Origin: an uncultured Pelagibacteraceae bacterium
GTDB lineage: Bacteria > Pseudomonadota > Alphaproteobacteria > Pelagibacterales > Pelagibacteraceae
Direction: 5' to 3'
DNA length: 34,391 nt
NCBI GenBank assembly: GCA_902619495.1
Contig: CACNEM010000007.1
Span: forward strand, 1 to 34,391
Part shown: positions 13,732 to 22,934 of the stretch, piece after piece
Layout of the letters: every line of letters starts with the position of its first letter
How positions within the stretch are numbered: position 1 is the first letter of the stretch
Notes under the pieces: model-generated
What the model was told of the DNA's origin: nothing
Seen by the model: only the letters and a program-made list of their open reading frames with translations
The model's database searches: none
Program-made: the position numbers and the translations under genes

Positions 13732-14526
13732 ATGAGCAAAAAACCGCCTCCAAAGCAATTTGTTAAAAATCCAATTCAGGGAACGAAATTTACTTTACTA
13801 GTTTCTAGCGCTAAAGGCGGTGTTGGTAAATCTACAGTTGCTGTCAATCTCGCTTTTGCCCTACAAAGCCTAGGGCTAAAAATAGGTATATTGGATGCTG
13901 ACGTTTATGGTCCATCACTGCCAAAATTAGTTAATATAAATGAAAAGCCAAAAAGTGAAGATGGTAAAGCACTGGTTCCAGTTGAAAAATATGATGCTCA
14001 ATGTATGTCGATGGGTTTATTAGTTGATGAGCAAACTCCAATGATTTGGAGGGGGCCAATGGTAATCAGTGCTATTAAAACAATGACTCAAAAAGTTTTA
14101 TGGAAAGATCGAGACATAATTATAATTGATATGCCTCCAGGAACAGGGGACACACAATTAACATTTGCACAAGAAGTAAAAGTTGACGGAGCAATTATAG
14201 TTTCTACTCCTCAAGATTTAGCTTTATTAGATGTTAAACGTGGTATTCAAATGTTTGATAAAACTGGAGTAAGAATCTTAGGACTCATTGATAATATGAG
14301 TTTTTTCAAAGGAGATGATGGTAAAGATTATAAAATTTTCGGAGAAAGTGGTGTCGAAAAAACTGCAAAAGAATTCAAAAAAGAATTTTTGGGCCACTTG
14401 CCTATTCATCAAGATTTAAGGAGTTCAGCAGATACAGGAAAGCCTTTAACTTATTCTGATCCTGATCACGAGGTTTCTAAACTATTTTTAAATATAGCAA
14501 AAAAAATTAAGATTTCTCTAAATTAA
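13732..14526 (+). CDS. mrp: Mrp/ApbC-type P-loop ATPase (iron-sulfur carrier family)
   Basis: Members of this MinD-like ATPase family carry or deliver Fe-S clusters. The deviant Walker A KGGVGKST is at residues 28-35, followed by DADVYGPSLP and the switch motif IDMPPGTGD, all diagnostic of Mrp/ApbC. At 264 residues it lacks the N-terminal DUF59 domain found in longer members. The CxxC that binds the bridging cluster in many homologues is absent: after DNMSFF the sequence reads KGDDGKDYKIFG. The only cysteine I see is Cys91. It is transcribed divergently from hflK and convergently with the next gene, 10 bases away. Confidence 0.9.
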   Translation: MSKKPPPKQFVKNPIQGTKFTLLVSSAKGGVGKSTVAVNLAFALQSLGLKIGILDADVYGPSLPKLVNINEKPKSEDGKALVPVEKYDAQCMSMGLLVDEQTPMIWRGPMVISAIKTMTQKVLWKDRDIIIIDMPPGTGDTQLTFAQEVKVDGAIIVSTPQDLALLDVKRGIQMFDKTGVRILGLIDNMSFFKGDDGKDYKIFGESGVEKTAKEFKKEFLGHLPIHQDLRSSADTGKPLTYSDPDHEVSKLFLNIAKKIKISLN

Positions 14527-14536
14527 ATTTTTAATA

Positions 14537-15151
14537 TTATATCTTTTTTGCAATTATTCTTAAAACCTTAGGATTTTCTTTCTTAAAGATTGCAAATCCT
14601 TTAGAAACTTTAAATTCAATTATTTTAAAATGTTTTTTAATTTCTTTTTTTAGCTCTTGTGGGTTTATAAACCGCCTATAATGTGAAGTAAGGAACTCAT
14701 TCTTGCCAATTTTTTTTCCAATTCCAAATAATTCATCATAAATTGTTCTGGCCTCAATAAATAAATAATCTAATTTTTTAAGTTTCTTAATTTTATTTAT
14801 TAATATTTTTTCTTGTTTTTTATTAATAGTATGAATTGTAAACCTTGAATAAATTGAAAAGTTTTTTTTTATATTCTTATAAGGGAAGCTGACGAAATTT
14901 TTTTTTATAAAATTATTTTTAATTTTTTTAAATTTTTTTTTGTTTAATTTAATAACAGCCGAACTTTGATCTAAACCTATACATTTAAGTTTATTTTTAT
15001 TAAAAAAAATTGTATCTCTACCATTTCCACACCCAATGTCATAAATATTACCTTTATAATTTTTTAAAAATTTTTTACAATGTTTAGAAAAAGAGGAAGG
15101 TTTTAAAACACCTTTAAAATCATTGTAATAGTTATCCCAATAATTTTTCAT
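14537..15151 (-). CDS. Class I SAM-dependent methyltransferase, substrate unknown
   Basis: A 204-residue protein with the SAM-binding motif I YDIGCGNGRDT near residues 37-47 and an acidic residue at the end of strand 2 (CIGLDQS). This gives the core Rossmann-like methyltransferase fold. The N-terminus (KNYWDNYYNDF) and size resemble small thiopurine/TehB-like or sugar-operon methyltransferases. No substrate can be assigned. The gene is unusually rich in Lys and Phe codons compared with neighbouring mrp and thyX. It lies 33 bases downstream of thyX on the same strand. Confidence 0.75.
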   Translation of the reverse strand: MKNYWDNYYNDFKGVLKPSSFSKHCKKFLKNYKGNIYDIGCGNGRDTIFFNKNKLKCIGLDQSSAVIKLNKKKFKKIKNNFIKKNFVSFPYKNIKKNFSIYSRFTIHTINKKQEKILINKIKKLKKLDYLFIEARTIYDELFGIGKKIGKNEFLTSHYRRFINPQELKKEIKKHFKIIEFKVSKGFAIFKKENPKVLRIIAKKI

Positions 15152-15184
15152 AAGTTAAATTTAAAATTAAAAATTAATGAACGA

Positions 15185-16132
15185 TTAAACTAATTTATCA
15201 TCAAATGAAAATGAGTGCATTAGTTCATTCCATTCTCTTTTAGAAAGACCTGAGTTTTCAAGACTTACCTTTTCGCCTTTCGCCATTTGTTGGATTACTT
15301 TTTTTCCTTTAGCGGAAACATGAACAGCGCCAACTCTATAATCTAAAAATGCTGAGTGGGTGATTGGTACCCATTTTTTTACTGTTTCTAACATCGCCTC
15401 AGCATATACTCTTATTTCATATTGAGCGTGATTATCAGCTCTTAAAAATAAAAAATTTAATAAGTTTAATAAGTCTGTTTTCCAATACCATTGTGTATAA
15501 GAATTTAATGTTAAATTCATTCTAGCTAATTCTCTTGCGAGACCAATTTTATTTTCATCAATTATTTTACCATCGAATCGTTCGTTAAGCATTTTTTCAT
15601 AGTTATCGTAAGTTCTGGTGGCATCATCTTTTAATATTTTTAACACTTCATCTGCTTGTTCTCCTGAAATTAAATCACCTCGGCCTTGTCTATTGGAAGT
15701 TGATTGAGCTGAAAGCTGATCTTTTGAAGGAATATAAAATTCTTTATCTAAAATTGAGTATCTTGCAGAATATTCATTAACATTTGCTGTCCTGTGTCTA
15801 ATCCATTGTCTTGCTATAAAAATTGGAAGTTTTACATGATACTTTATTTCACACATTTCAAAAGGTGTAGAATGCCAATGCCTCATTAAATATTTAATCA
15901 ATCCTTCATCTGTAGAAACCTTTTTTGTACCTTTTCCGTATGAGACTCTGGCTGATTGAACTATTGAACTATCATCACCCATATAATCAACAACTCTTAC
16001 AAATCCGTGATCCAGAACTGGTATGGCTTCATATAAAATTTTTTCTAACTCAGAAGATGTTACTCTTTTTGTTTGGCTTCTTTGAGCTTGTTGTTCGGCT
16101 ATTTCTTTCTTTTGTTCAGGTGTTAATTTCAT
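15185..16132 (-). CDS. thyX: Flavin-dependent thymidylate synthase
   Basis: ThyX makes dTMP from dUMP with methylene-THF, FAD and NADPH and replaces ThyA in many streamlined genomes. The ThyX motif RHRx7S is at residues 112-122 ([11 protein letters not shown]), and the FAD-contact sequence HWHSTPFEM precedes it. The frame is open for 15 more codons upstream (to 16177), but those encode a hydrophobic Phe/Ile/Asn stretch that no ThyX carries, so I choose the ATG at 16132 ([10 protein letters not shown]), giving 315 residues. It is the last core gene before the accessory surface region. Confidence 0.94.
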   Translation of the reverse strand: MKLTPEQKKEIAEQQAQRSQTKRVTSSELEKILYEAIPVLDHGFVRVVDYMGDDSSIVQSARVSYGKGTKKVSTDEGLIKYLMRHWHSTPFEMCEIKYHVKLPIFIARQWIRHRTANVNEYSARYSILDKEFYIPSKDQLSAQSTSNRQGRGDLISGEQADEVLKILKDDATRTYDNYEKMLNERFDGKIIDENKIGLARELARMNLTLNSYTQWYWKTDLLNLLNFLFLRADNHAQYEIRVYAEAMLETVKKWVPITHSAFLDYRVGAVHVSAKGKKVIQQMAKGEKVSLENSGLSKREWNELMHSFSFDDKLV

Positions 16133-16272
16133 GATTATAAAGATGTTTAAAAATATATTAATAAAATTAAATTTCAACCAACATTAAATTTAAATAGTTG
16201 ATAAAACAAAACTATAAAATAAAATTTATTTCAACTTATAGATGTAATAAAAAAAGAGAAGAACTGTACGAT

Positions 16273-17418
16273 TTAATTTTTGTAAAATTTTTCGATAGTA
16301 TTAACTACATGCTTAATATGATTTTTTTTTATAAATTCATGCACAGGAAGTGACAATGATGTATTTGCTAATTTCTCAGCTACTGGAAAATCGCCTTTTT
16401 TATACTTTAAAAATTTTGCTGCTTTTTGTAAATGAACGGGTATTGGATAATGAACTTTAGCATCAATATTATTCTTTATTAAATATTTTTTAAGTTTATC
16501 CCTTTTTTTAACATTAATATGATAAAGATGAAAAACTTCTTTCAAGTGTTTATGTCTTTTAACTAAAGTGATATTTTTATTTTTCGCAAGCAATTTATCT
16601 AACATTATTGAGTTACTAATTCTTTTACTTGTAATGTTATCTAATTTATTTCTCATTTTATAATTTGCAACTACAGCTTGGATAGTATCTAGTCTAGAAT
16701 TATAACCAAAAACTTCTACACTATTTCTGTTCTTTAACCCGTGATTTCTAATTAGGTATAATTTATCTGCCAAAGATTTATTATTCGTAACTATAAATCC
16801 ACCATCACCCCAAACATTAAGATTTTTTAGTGGATGCATACTATATGTGCAGGTATCTCCATAATTTACTAAATGATTTTTTTTAAATCTTGCTCCAATA
16901 ATATGAGCACTATCCTGAATAATTTTTAGATTGTACTTTTTTGCTATAGATTTTATTTTGTCCATTTCACACGGTCTACCTGCCCAATGGACTGGCATTA
17001 TCGCTTTGGTTTTTTTTGTAATTGCTTTTTCAATCTTTGTCTCATCCATGTTATAATCCTCTTTCACATCTACAAAGACTGGTTTTGCTCCTGCTGTAAC
17101 AATTGAACCAACTGTTGCAACAAATGTATATGGAACAGTTATAACCTCATCTCCAGAACCAATGCTAAGCGCTTTTAAACTTAACAATAATGCGTCTGTT
17201 CCATTTCCAACACTAATTGCAAATTTTGCGCCTGTCCTCTTTGCAAAATTCTTTTCACAAATATCTACAGCGCTTCCGAGAGTATAATCGCCTTTTTTAA
17301 CTACTTTTTCTATTTCTTTGAAAACTTTTGAATAATCAGCAAACTGCTCAACTAAGTAGCTATGATTTATATTTAGCTTCTCGTTTTTTTTGTATTCTTG
17401 TGGTAAAAAATTTTTCAT
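16273..17418 (-). CDS. DegT/DnrJ/EryC1-family sugar aminotransferase
   Basis: A PLP-dependent enzyme that typically aminates a keto nucleotide-sugar. Of 381 residues, the fold-type I landmarks are present: GNGTDAL at 71-77 for cofactor phosphate binding, QDSAH with Asp169 under the PLP ring, and the Schiff-base Lys198 in SMHPLKN. It is the last gene of the six-gene operon starting at 22934 and is coupled by TAATG to the dehydratase-like SDR. That pairing suggests amination of the 4-keto (or 3-keto) product. The exact sugar is not predictable. Confidence 0.88.
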   Translation of the reverse strand: MKNFLPQEYKKNEKLNINHSYLVEQFADYSKVFKEIEKVVKKGDYTLGSAVDICEKNFAKRTGAKFAISVGNGTDALLLSLKALSIGSGDEVITVPYTFVATVGSIVTAGAKPVFVDVKEDYNMDETKIEKAITKKTKAIMPVHWAGRPCEMDKIKSIAKKYNLKIIQDSAHIIGARFKKNHLVNYGDTCTYSMHPLKNLNVWGDGGFIVTNNKSLADKLYLIRNHGLKNRNSVEVFGYNSRLDTIQAVVANYKMRNKLDNITSKRISNSIMLDKLLAKNKNITLVKRHKHLKEVFHLYHINVKKRDKLKKYLIKNNIDAKVHYPIPVHLQKAAKFLKYKKGDFPVAEKLANTSLSLPVHEFIKKNHIKHVVNTIEKFYKN

Positions 17419-18422
17419 TATTTTTTAAGTTGTTTATCTTGGTATAGTAAATCTTTTTTTGAAAATATATTTAAATACTTCTTATGATAAAACATTATCT
17501 CCTGTAAACCTTTTTTTAAAGTATAAACTGGTTTCCAGTTCAACTCTCTCATAGTCATATTAGATCCTAATTTGTAAATAAAGTCTTGACCTACTCTACT
17601 TTTTATTTTCTTCACTAATTTTTTTTTATCGTAGGACTTTAGGTCGCATACATTTCTGATTATATCATTAACACTGTAAAATTTTTTTCCTGAAAAATGG
17701 TATGTTTTTCCAATTTTGCCTTTAAGAATCATTTTTTCAATTCCAGAGGAAAAATCATTTGAAAATATAAAGTTTCTTTTAGATAGTCCATTGCCTTGTA
17801 AAGTAAATTTTTTTTTATAATCTACACAATTAATTAATTTTGGAATTAATCTGTAAAGTGGTTGACCAGGACCATAGAAATTTGAAAATCTAGAAATAAT
17901 CAGCGGAAAACCAAAATTTTTTTCGTAATTTTTTAGAAGATTCTCAAAACTTAACTTTGATGTAGCGTAAGGTGTTTGAGGTGAAAATAAACTACTTTTT
18001 TCATCTATATATTTTTTTGATGATCCAAAAATTTCAGGAGTAGATATATATATATATTTTTTTAAAAATTTAGAATTACTTAAAAATTCAATCATCTTAG
18101 TTTTAGACAAAACATTTATTTGAAAATAAGTACCTGAATTTTTCCAGCTTTCATTGACCATACAGATAGATGCAAAATCTATTATCACCTCAGGCCTTAC
18201 TTTTTTTATAATGTTAATTAAATTGTTTGAATTTTTTAAAAAATCAATTTTATATTGTCTAAAATTTTTTTTTTTTTTGTTATACTTGTATGGTAAGTAG
18301 CAATTTCTTTTTTTTTTTCTATATGTACCAAATATTTGATAGCTATTTTTATTCAATAAATAATTGACTGTGGATGCACCTGAAAAGCTAGAGCTACCTA
18401 AAATCAATATCTTTTTTTTCAT
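17418..18422 (-). CDS. NAD(P)-dependent extended SDR, nucleotide-sugar dehydratase/epimerase-like
   Basis: An extended SDR, 334 residues, with the Rossmann glycine motif GSSSFSGAS (9-17) and catalytic Tyr152xxxLys156 (PYATSK). The segment ISTPEIFGSS (126-135) corresponds to the active-site TDEVYG of dTDP-glucose 4,6-dehydratases. Glu130 is kept but the preceding Asp is Pro, closer to the TSE form of GDP-mannose dehydratases. SRFSNFYGPGQP and KRNFIFSNDF are typical of sugar-nucleotide binding. It sits between the E1-like beta gene (4 bases upstream) and the aminotransferase. Confidence 0.82.
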   Translation of the reverse strand: MKKKILILGSSSFSGASTVNYLLNKNSYQIFGTYRKKKRNCYLPYKYNKKKKNFRQYKIDFLKNSNNLINIIKKVRPEVIIDFASICMVNESWKNSGTYFQINVLSKTKMIEFLSNSKFLKKYIYISTPEIFGSSKKYIDEKSSLFSPQTPYATSKLSFENLLKNYEKNFGFPLIISRFSNFYGPGQPLYRLIPKLINCVDYKKKFTLQGNGLSKRNFIFSNDFSSGIEKMILKGKIGKTYHFSGKKFYSVNDIIRNVCDLKSYDKKKLVKKIKSRVGQDFIYKLGSNMTMRELNWKPVYTLKKGLQEIMFYHKKYLNIFSKKDLLYQDKQLKK

Positions 18423-18426
18423 TTAA

Positions 18427-19476
18427 TTAAAAAGGTCCTTTGAAATTTGAGTCAGGCACATCATGAAGAATAGTGTCAGAGTTTTTTAATTTAATTTTTT
18501 TTCCAACAAGTTTACTTATATCGTTTAAAATATCATTTTTTTTAATATAAAAATCTCTCGTATAAAATGTACTAGTTGGTGTTGGTATATCGGGTAATGT
18601 TTTTAATAAAGGTGGTTTGATTAATTTAATATTTTTCTCTCTGTATAATTGAGATAATATCTCTGATCCTATTGAACAAAACGGATGAGAAATAGAGTCA
18701 AGTACAAGAAGTCTTTTAGTCCTTTTTAAAGAGTTTTTAATTACTGATATGTCTAGAGGTTTGATTGATTTTAGATCGATTAAATCAAAACTTATCTTGT
18801 TTATTTTTAATACATTTTTTATAGAGAGCATTTCAATTGTAGAAAGAGAGTAAGAAACCGCTGTAAAATCTTTTCCTTTAGAAATTAATTCCGTTAAGTT
18901 TTGTTTATTTTTATATTTAATTTTTTTTGTTTCTTGTTCAATATTGTGTAACCATCTATGCTCAATAAAAATAACTGGGTTTGGATCTCTTATTGATTTT
19001 TTTAAAAGGTTATAAGCATCTGAAGGAAATGAAGGCATGACAACTTTTAAACCAGGTATATGTGCAAACCAACTTTGTAAACTTTGAGAGTGAGTTGGAC
19101 CTTGTCCCCAACCCTTTCCAACTACTAATCTAATTGTAATTGGTACGCTATTTTTTCCTCCAAACATGTAATGCCATTTTGCTGCGCTATTAACTAGTTG
19201 ATCCATAGCTAATAAAAAAAAATCTAATCTTTGATGCATCATAACACATGGATTATTGTTTAAAGACATACCGACGCCTATTCCAGTCATGGCATTTTCT
19301 GAAGTTGGAGTCTCAAATACTCTTTCAGATCCAAATTTTTTTACCAATCCTTTTGTTGTTCCAAAAAAATTAAGGCTGTCGTTCACCCCTAAACCAAAAC
19401 ATACAAGTTTTTTATTTCTACTCATTTCCTCTGTGAGAGCTTTATTAATTGCTTGTGAGTAAGTTATTTTCGTCAT
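18427..19476 (-). CDS. ThDP-dependent E1 component, beta subunit-like (transketolase C-terminal type)
   Basis: The 349-residue product matches 2-oxoacid dehydrogenase E1-beta / transketolase-C subunits. The Pyr domain has FETPTSENAMTGIGVGM with Glu60 as the ThDP-activating glutamate. The segment GKGWGQGPTHSQSLQSWF, then HIPGLKVVMPSFPSDA, and PNPVIFIEHRWLH, are family hallmarks. The start overlaps the alpha-subunit stop by 4 bases (ATGA), as expected for a heterotetramer. No lipoyl E2 or E3 gene is in the window, and the neighbours are sugar-nucleotide genes. Function is probably two-carbon or acyl transfer in sugar synthesis rather than central metabolism (inference). Confidence 0.85.
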   Translation of the reverse strand: MTKITYSQAINKALTEEMSRNKKLVCFGLGVNDSLNFFGTTKGLVKKFGSERVFETPTSENAMTGIGVGMSLNNNPCVMMHQRLDFFLLAMDQLVNSAAKWHYMFGGKNSVPITIRLVVGKGWGQGPTHSQSLQSWFAHIPGLKVVMPSFPSDAYNLLKKSIRDPNPVIFIEHRWLHNIEQETKKIKYKNKQNLTELISKGKDFTAVSYSLSTIEMLSIKNVLKINKISFDLIDLKSIKPLDISVIKNSLKRTKRLLVLDSISHPFCSIGSEILSQLYREKNIKLIKPPLLKTLPDIPTPTSTFYTRDFYIKKNDILNDISKLVGKKIKLKNSDTILHDVPDSNFKGPF

Positions 19477-20444
19477 CTTTTATATACAAGTTTACTAATG
19501 TTTTTGAATTGAGGTTTTTTTAGTTTATTCAAATAATTAAAATCTTTGTCTACAAAATTTGTTATTTTTTTGTCTAAATTATTTATTTGACTAATTTTAA
19601 ATATCTTATTTTTTATTAAATATTTTTTTGAAAAGTCTATTGGATCCTTTTTTTTCCACTTTTTAACATCCTGTAATTTTCTATATCCAAGAAGAGTGTC
19701 ATCGTTTGGTCCACAATGCTCAAGATATCTATATGTTTCTACTTCTACAAAATGTGTTTTCGGATTTTTTCTTATTTTTTTGAAAAGTTCATCAAATTTT
19801 TTGAATAACTTAAAAGGGTTATCTTGTGTAAAAAGATGTGAAGTTGCACCCATAGCTGAAGCTAATTTATAGATCTTTCTCTTTTCTGGTTGTCTGTCTT
19901 TAATATGAGTATAAACAGAATAGAAATTATTTTCACAAATGAAAATTACCGGTAATTTTTTAAGAATACTAAAGTTAATTGATTCAAAGAAAACTCCTTC
20001 TTCGACTGCTGCGTCACCTATATAAATACAAACTAAATTTTTTTTTTTTGCTAATTTTAGTGAGTAAGCTAGTCCTACTCCAATTGGAATAGAATTTGAA
20101 ACAATTGCTGTACTACCGTAAAAATTATTTTTTAAGTCTACTAAATGCATTGAACCTCCAATACCTTTGCTGCAACCTTCCTCAAAACCATGAAGTTCCG
20201 CAAATAGCTTTTTTGATGATCCACCTTTAGCTAAAAAATGAGCATGTGATCTATGGTAACTTATTGAGATATCATTTTTTTGTAATGCTAAACCGCTAGA
20301 GGCTGCAACTGCTTCTTGGCCTATTGAGAGATGTGTAGGGCATCGCATTTTATTTTTGCTATATTGAGATGCAATTTTTTCTTCAACAACCCTGATTTTT
20401 TTTTGAATTTCATAAATTTTTTTGAAAAAATTCTTCTTAATCAT
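19473..20444 (-). CDS. ThDP-dependent E1 component, alpha subunit-like
   Basis: The 323-residue product resembles pyruvate/acetoin dehydrogenase E1-alpha. CPTHLSIGQEAV at about 35-46, SYHRSHAHFLAKG (62-74), GIGGSMHL, and the ThDP-Mg motif from GDAAVEEG (143-150) to ENN (171-173) are all present, so the cofactor site looks intact. It lies 2 bases after the epimerase and is translationally coupled to the beta subunit. The C-terminal 60 residues are Lys/Asn-rich. Substrate is unknown. The gene organisation argues for a dedicated role in building a surface sugar. Confidence 0.85.
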   Translation of the reverse strand: MIKKNFFKKIYEIQKKIRVVEEKIASQYSKNKMRCPTHLSIGQEAVAASSGLALQKNDISISYHRSHAHFLAKGGSSKKLFAELHGFEEGCSKGIGGSMHLVDLKNNFYGSTAIVSNSIPIGVGLAYSLKLAKKKNLVCIYIGDAAVEEGVFFESINFSILKKLPVIFICENNFYSVYTHIKDRQPEKRKIYKLASAMGATSHLFTQDNPFKLFKKFDELFKKIRKNPKTHFVEVETYRYLEHCGPNDDTLLGYRKLQDVKKWKKKDPIDFSKKYLIKNKIFKISQINNLDKKITNFVDKDFNYLNKLKKPQFKNISKLVYKR

Positions 20445-20446
20445 AA

Positions 20447-21394
20447 TTATTTTACATTTAGTTTTTTCATTTTCTTAAGGTTAAAATTATTTACACCGAA
20501 TTTATTTTTATTTTTACTATCAAAATAATTTATTAATTGTTGAATAGCTTTTTCAACATTATATTTCGGCATAAAACCAGTTTTTAATAATCTTGATGAG
20601 TCTTGTCGATAAGACCTGATATCTTTACTTCTATTAATCTTTATTTTTGATCCCAATTTTTTTTGTATCATTTTAGCAATTTGTAAAATGCTAAGATTCT
20701 CAAATCCAATATTGTAAATGTTATGTTTAAATTTTTTTTTGCTAAGAGCGAAATGATCTATAATCCTGACAATATCTTCTATGTGAATATTTGGTCTTAT
20801 TTGGGCACCTCCATCAACAAAGATTTGTTTTTTAAAAAATCCATCAAAAGTCAATTTATTTACAGTAACGTCTAATCTTAATCTGTCTGAAACTCCGCAT
20901 ACAGTGGCTGGCCTCAAACAAATAATGTCAATTTTATCTTTGAAACTTAAAAAAACTCTTTCTGCAATCATTTTTGTCTTGTTATAAACTGAAATTGGAT
21001 TTAATTTTAAATCTTCTGTTACGTTACGTTCCTTTTTAACTCCATAAACACTTCCGGAACTAAAAAATATGATTTTTTTAACTTTATTCTTAATTGCATG
21101 GTCAGCAATAATTTTAGAAGCAAGAACATTTATTTCCCAAGATATTTCCGGATTTAACTCCACAGTTGGATCATTAGCTACATTTGCTAAATGAATAATA
21201 ATATCAACTTTTTGTATATTTAGTTTATCAAAGTTTCTTACGTCACCTTTTATTACTTTTAAATTTTTATGTTTCTTTAAAGTGTTACCAAACCAAAAAC
21301 TATCATAAACTAAAACTTTATGTTTAAGTTTTAATAAGTGTTGCGTTACTCTTGAACCGATATATCCGCATCCCCCGGTGATTAAAAAATTCAT
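20447..21394 (-). CDS. NAD-dependent epimerase/dehydratase (extended SDR)
   Basis: An extended SDR of 315 residues. NAD-binding GGCGYIG is at 7-13, an FSSGSVYG strand at 111-118 carries the catalytic Ser, and Tyr137xxxLys141 (YNKTK) completes the triad. HLANVANDP and LRPATVCG are typical of UDP-sugar epimerases. In the operon it directly follows the cytidylyltransferase-kinase fusion, so it may act on the activated sugar as HldD does in the heptose pathway, but it is not recognisably HldD. It may equally be a 4-epimerase. Confidence 0.83.
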   Translation of the reverse strand: MNFLITGGCGYIGSRVTQHLLKLKHKVLVYDSFWFGNTLKKHKNLKVIKGDVRNFDKLNIQKVDIIIHLANVANDPTVELNPEISWEINVLASKIIADHAIKNKVKKIIFFSSGSVYGVKKERNVTEDLKLNPISVYNKTKMIAERVFLSFKDKIDIICLRPATVCGVSDRLRLDVTVNKLTFDGFFKKQIFVDGGAQIRPNIHIEDIVRIIDHFALSKKKFKHNIYNIGFENLSILQIAKMIQKKLGSKIKINRSKDIRSYRQDSSRLLKTGFMPKYNVEKAIQQLINYFDSKNKNKFGVNNFNLKKMKKLNVK

Positions 21395-21407
21395 TTATTC
21401 AATATTA

Positions 21408-22934
21408 TTATTTAAAAATGTGGCTTAAATGTTTTTTCAATATATTAAAATTAAAGGTAGAAATATTACCTAATTGATTAATTGAGTAACTGGCTGCGAG
21501 TGAACTTATTAATAATCCGACTTTTTTATTTACATTAGAGCCTAATGTCAGTGAAGATAGAGCAAAAAAAGTATCGCCTGCTCCAACCGTATCTATAGAA
21601 TTATCATTAAATGCAGGACAAGAAATTACTGATTTTGAATTATTGTTGAATAATTTAGCTCCCCATCTTCCCCTGGTTACTATAATATTTTTTAAAGTTA
21701 ATTTTTTAAACAATTTTTTTGTTAAATCCCCGAGCGAAGAACTTCTATCTTTTAATTCGTATCTTAATTCACTTTCATTGATAATATATGAGTTCATATT
21801 TTTATATTTAAAAACAGAATGGTAACCTCTATTAAAAGAATTAATTTGTGTGTTTAAAAATAATTTTTTACCAAACCTAATAATTAAATTTCTTATTTTT
21901 TCAGTTATAATTCCATGTCCATAATCAGCAACTATAATTATATCGTATTTTTTTAAATTAGATTTCAACAACTTATATAACTTAGTTTCTTCTTGCCTCG
22001 TGATTAAATCATCATTTAATTCATATACACCTAGCATTTTTGTTTTTCGATAGTCATCTAAATATCTAGTTTTAGTTATCGTCGGTGAGTTTTTTTTTAT
22101 AAGGAAATGATGCTTTATACTTTTGTTTAATTTATTAAATACATATTTTTTTTCTGAATTTTTTTCACCTAAAAAACTTATAACTTTTACTTCTTTTACA
22201 AAGCTTGAACAAAGATTGGCTATATAACCCACCCCTCCAAGGAACTTAATTTTTTTCTTCTGCTGAACCACCATCATCGGTTCTTTACCAGATTTACCAA
22301 TTGCCTCTGTCGTGATGTACTCATCAATTATTGTTTCCCCTAAAACCAAAACCTTTTTGCTCTTAATATCTTTTAAAAACTCATTAATCTTATTTTGATG
22401 AAATTCTTTACGAAGAGAGTTGACAAATTTTTTGCATTCTACGCTTATATTTTGCAACTCATTTTCATTTATATACTTACTTGAGCTAAAACTTGGCTCA
22501 TTTATCGCTCGAAATTTTCCTTTATTTAATTTAAGCACCTGCAATTCTTTTTTAAGATTAATATCGTTTTTTAAATTTTTATTTGAATAATCATTTCCCT
22601 TACAATAAAAGTTAGGTTTTAAATTCTTAATAATCTTCTCTGATGTAAAATCATTACTTATACAAACGTAATCAATAGTGCTGATCTCTTTTAGAAATTT
22701 TACTCTATTGCTAATTGTGAAAGCTGGTCTACCAGGGCCTTTATTAACAAATTGATCTTCTGTTACTGAAACAACTAAAATGTCACCTAACTTCTTTGCT
22801 GATTGAAAATAATTTATATGGCCTACATGAAGTAAATCGAAAACTCCATGACATAGGACAATTTTTTTTTTTTTAAATTTTTCTTTGATTTCTTTTAGTG
22901 ACTTTATATCTACAATTTTATTTCTCAATGACAT
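21408..22934 (-). CDS. Bifunctional nucleotidyltransferase - PfkB sugar kinase (HldE-like, domains reversed)
   Basis: A 508-residue fusion. Residues about 24-155 form a cytidylyltransferase-like domain with CHGVFDLLHVGHINYF (HVGH at 36-39). Residues about 190-505 form a PfkB/ribokinase-type kinase with FLGGVGYIAN near 237 and the anion-hole/catalytic motif DTVGAGDTFF at 448-457. E. coli HldE (RfaE) has the same two activities but kinase first. With GmhA and a GmhB-like gene in the same region, phosphorylation and NDP-activation of a heptose-7-phosphate is the best guess. It heads the six-gene operon and starts 28 bp from the divergent gene at 22963. Confidence 0.85.
   Translation of the reverse strand: MSLRNKIVDIKSLKEIKEKFKKKKIVLCHGVFDLLHVGHINYFQSAKKLGDILVVSVTEDQFVNKGPGRPAFTISNRVKFLKEISTIDYVCISNDFTSEKIIKNLKPNFYCKGNDYSNKNLKNDINLKKELQVLKLNKGKFRAINEPSFSSSKYINENELQNISVECKKFVNSLRKEFHQNKINEFLKDIKSKKVLVLGETIIDEYITTEAIGKSGKEPMMVVQQKKKIKFLGGVGYIANLCSSFVKEVKVISFLGEKNSEKKYVFNKLNKSIKHHFLIKKNSPTITKTRYLDDYRKTKMLGVYELNDDLITRQEETKLYKLLKSNLKKYDIIIVADYGHGIITEKIRNLIIRFGKKLFLNTQINSFNRGYHSVFKYKNMNSYIINESELRYELKDRSSSLGDLTKKLFKKLTLKNIIVTRGRWGAKLFNNNSKSVISCPAFNDNSIDTVGAGDTFFALSSLTLGSNVNKKVGLLISSLAASYSINQLGNISTFNFNILKKHLSHIFK

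Noticed and set aside
16133-16177. Longer N-terminus for thyX
   Set aside because: The 15 extra codons give a Phe/Ile/Asn-rich stretch unlike any ThyX; the MKLTPEQ start is preferred.
18045-18060. TA-dinucleotide run as a regulatory or phase-variation repeat
   Set aside because: It is inside the SDR coding frame, encodes Tyr-Ile residues in a conserved strand (KKYIYIST), and is too short to be notable at this base composition.
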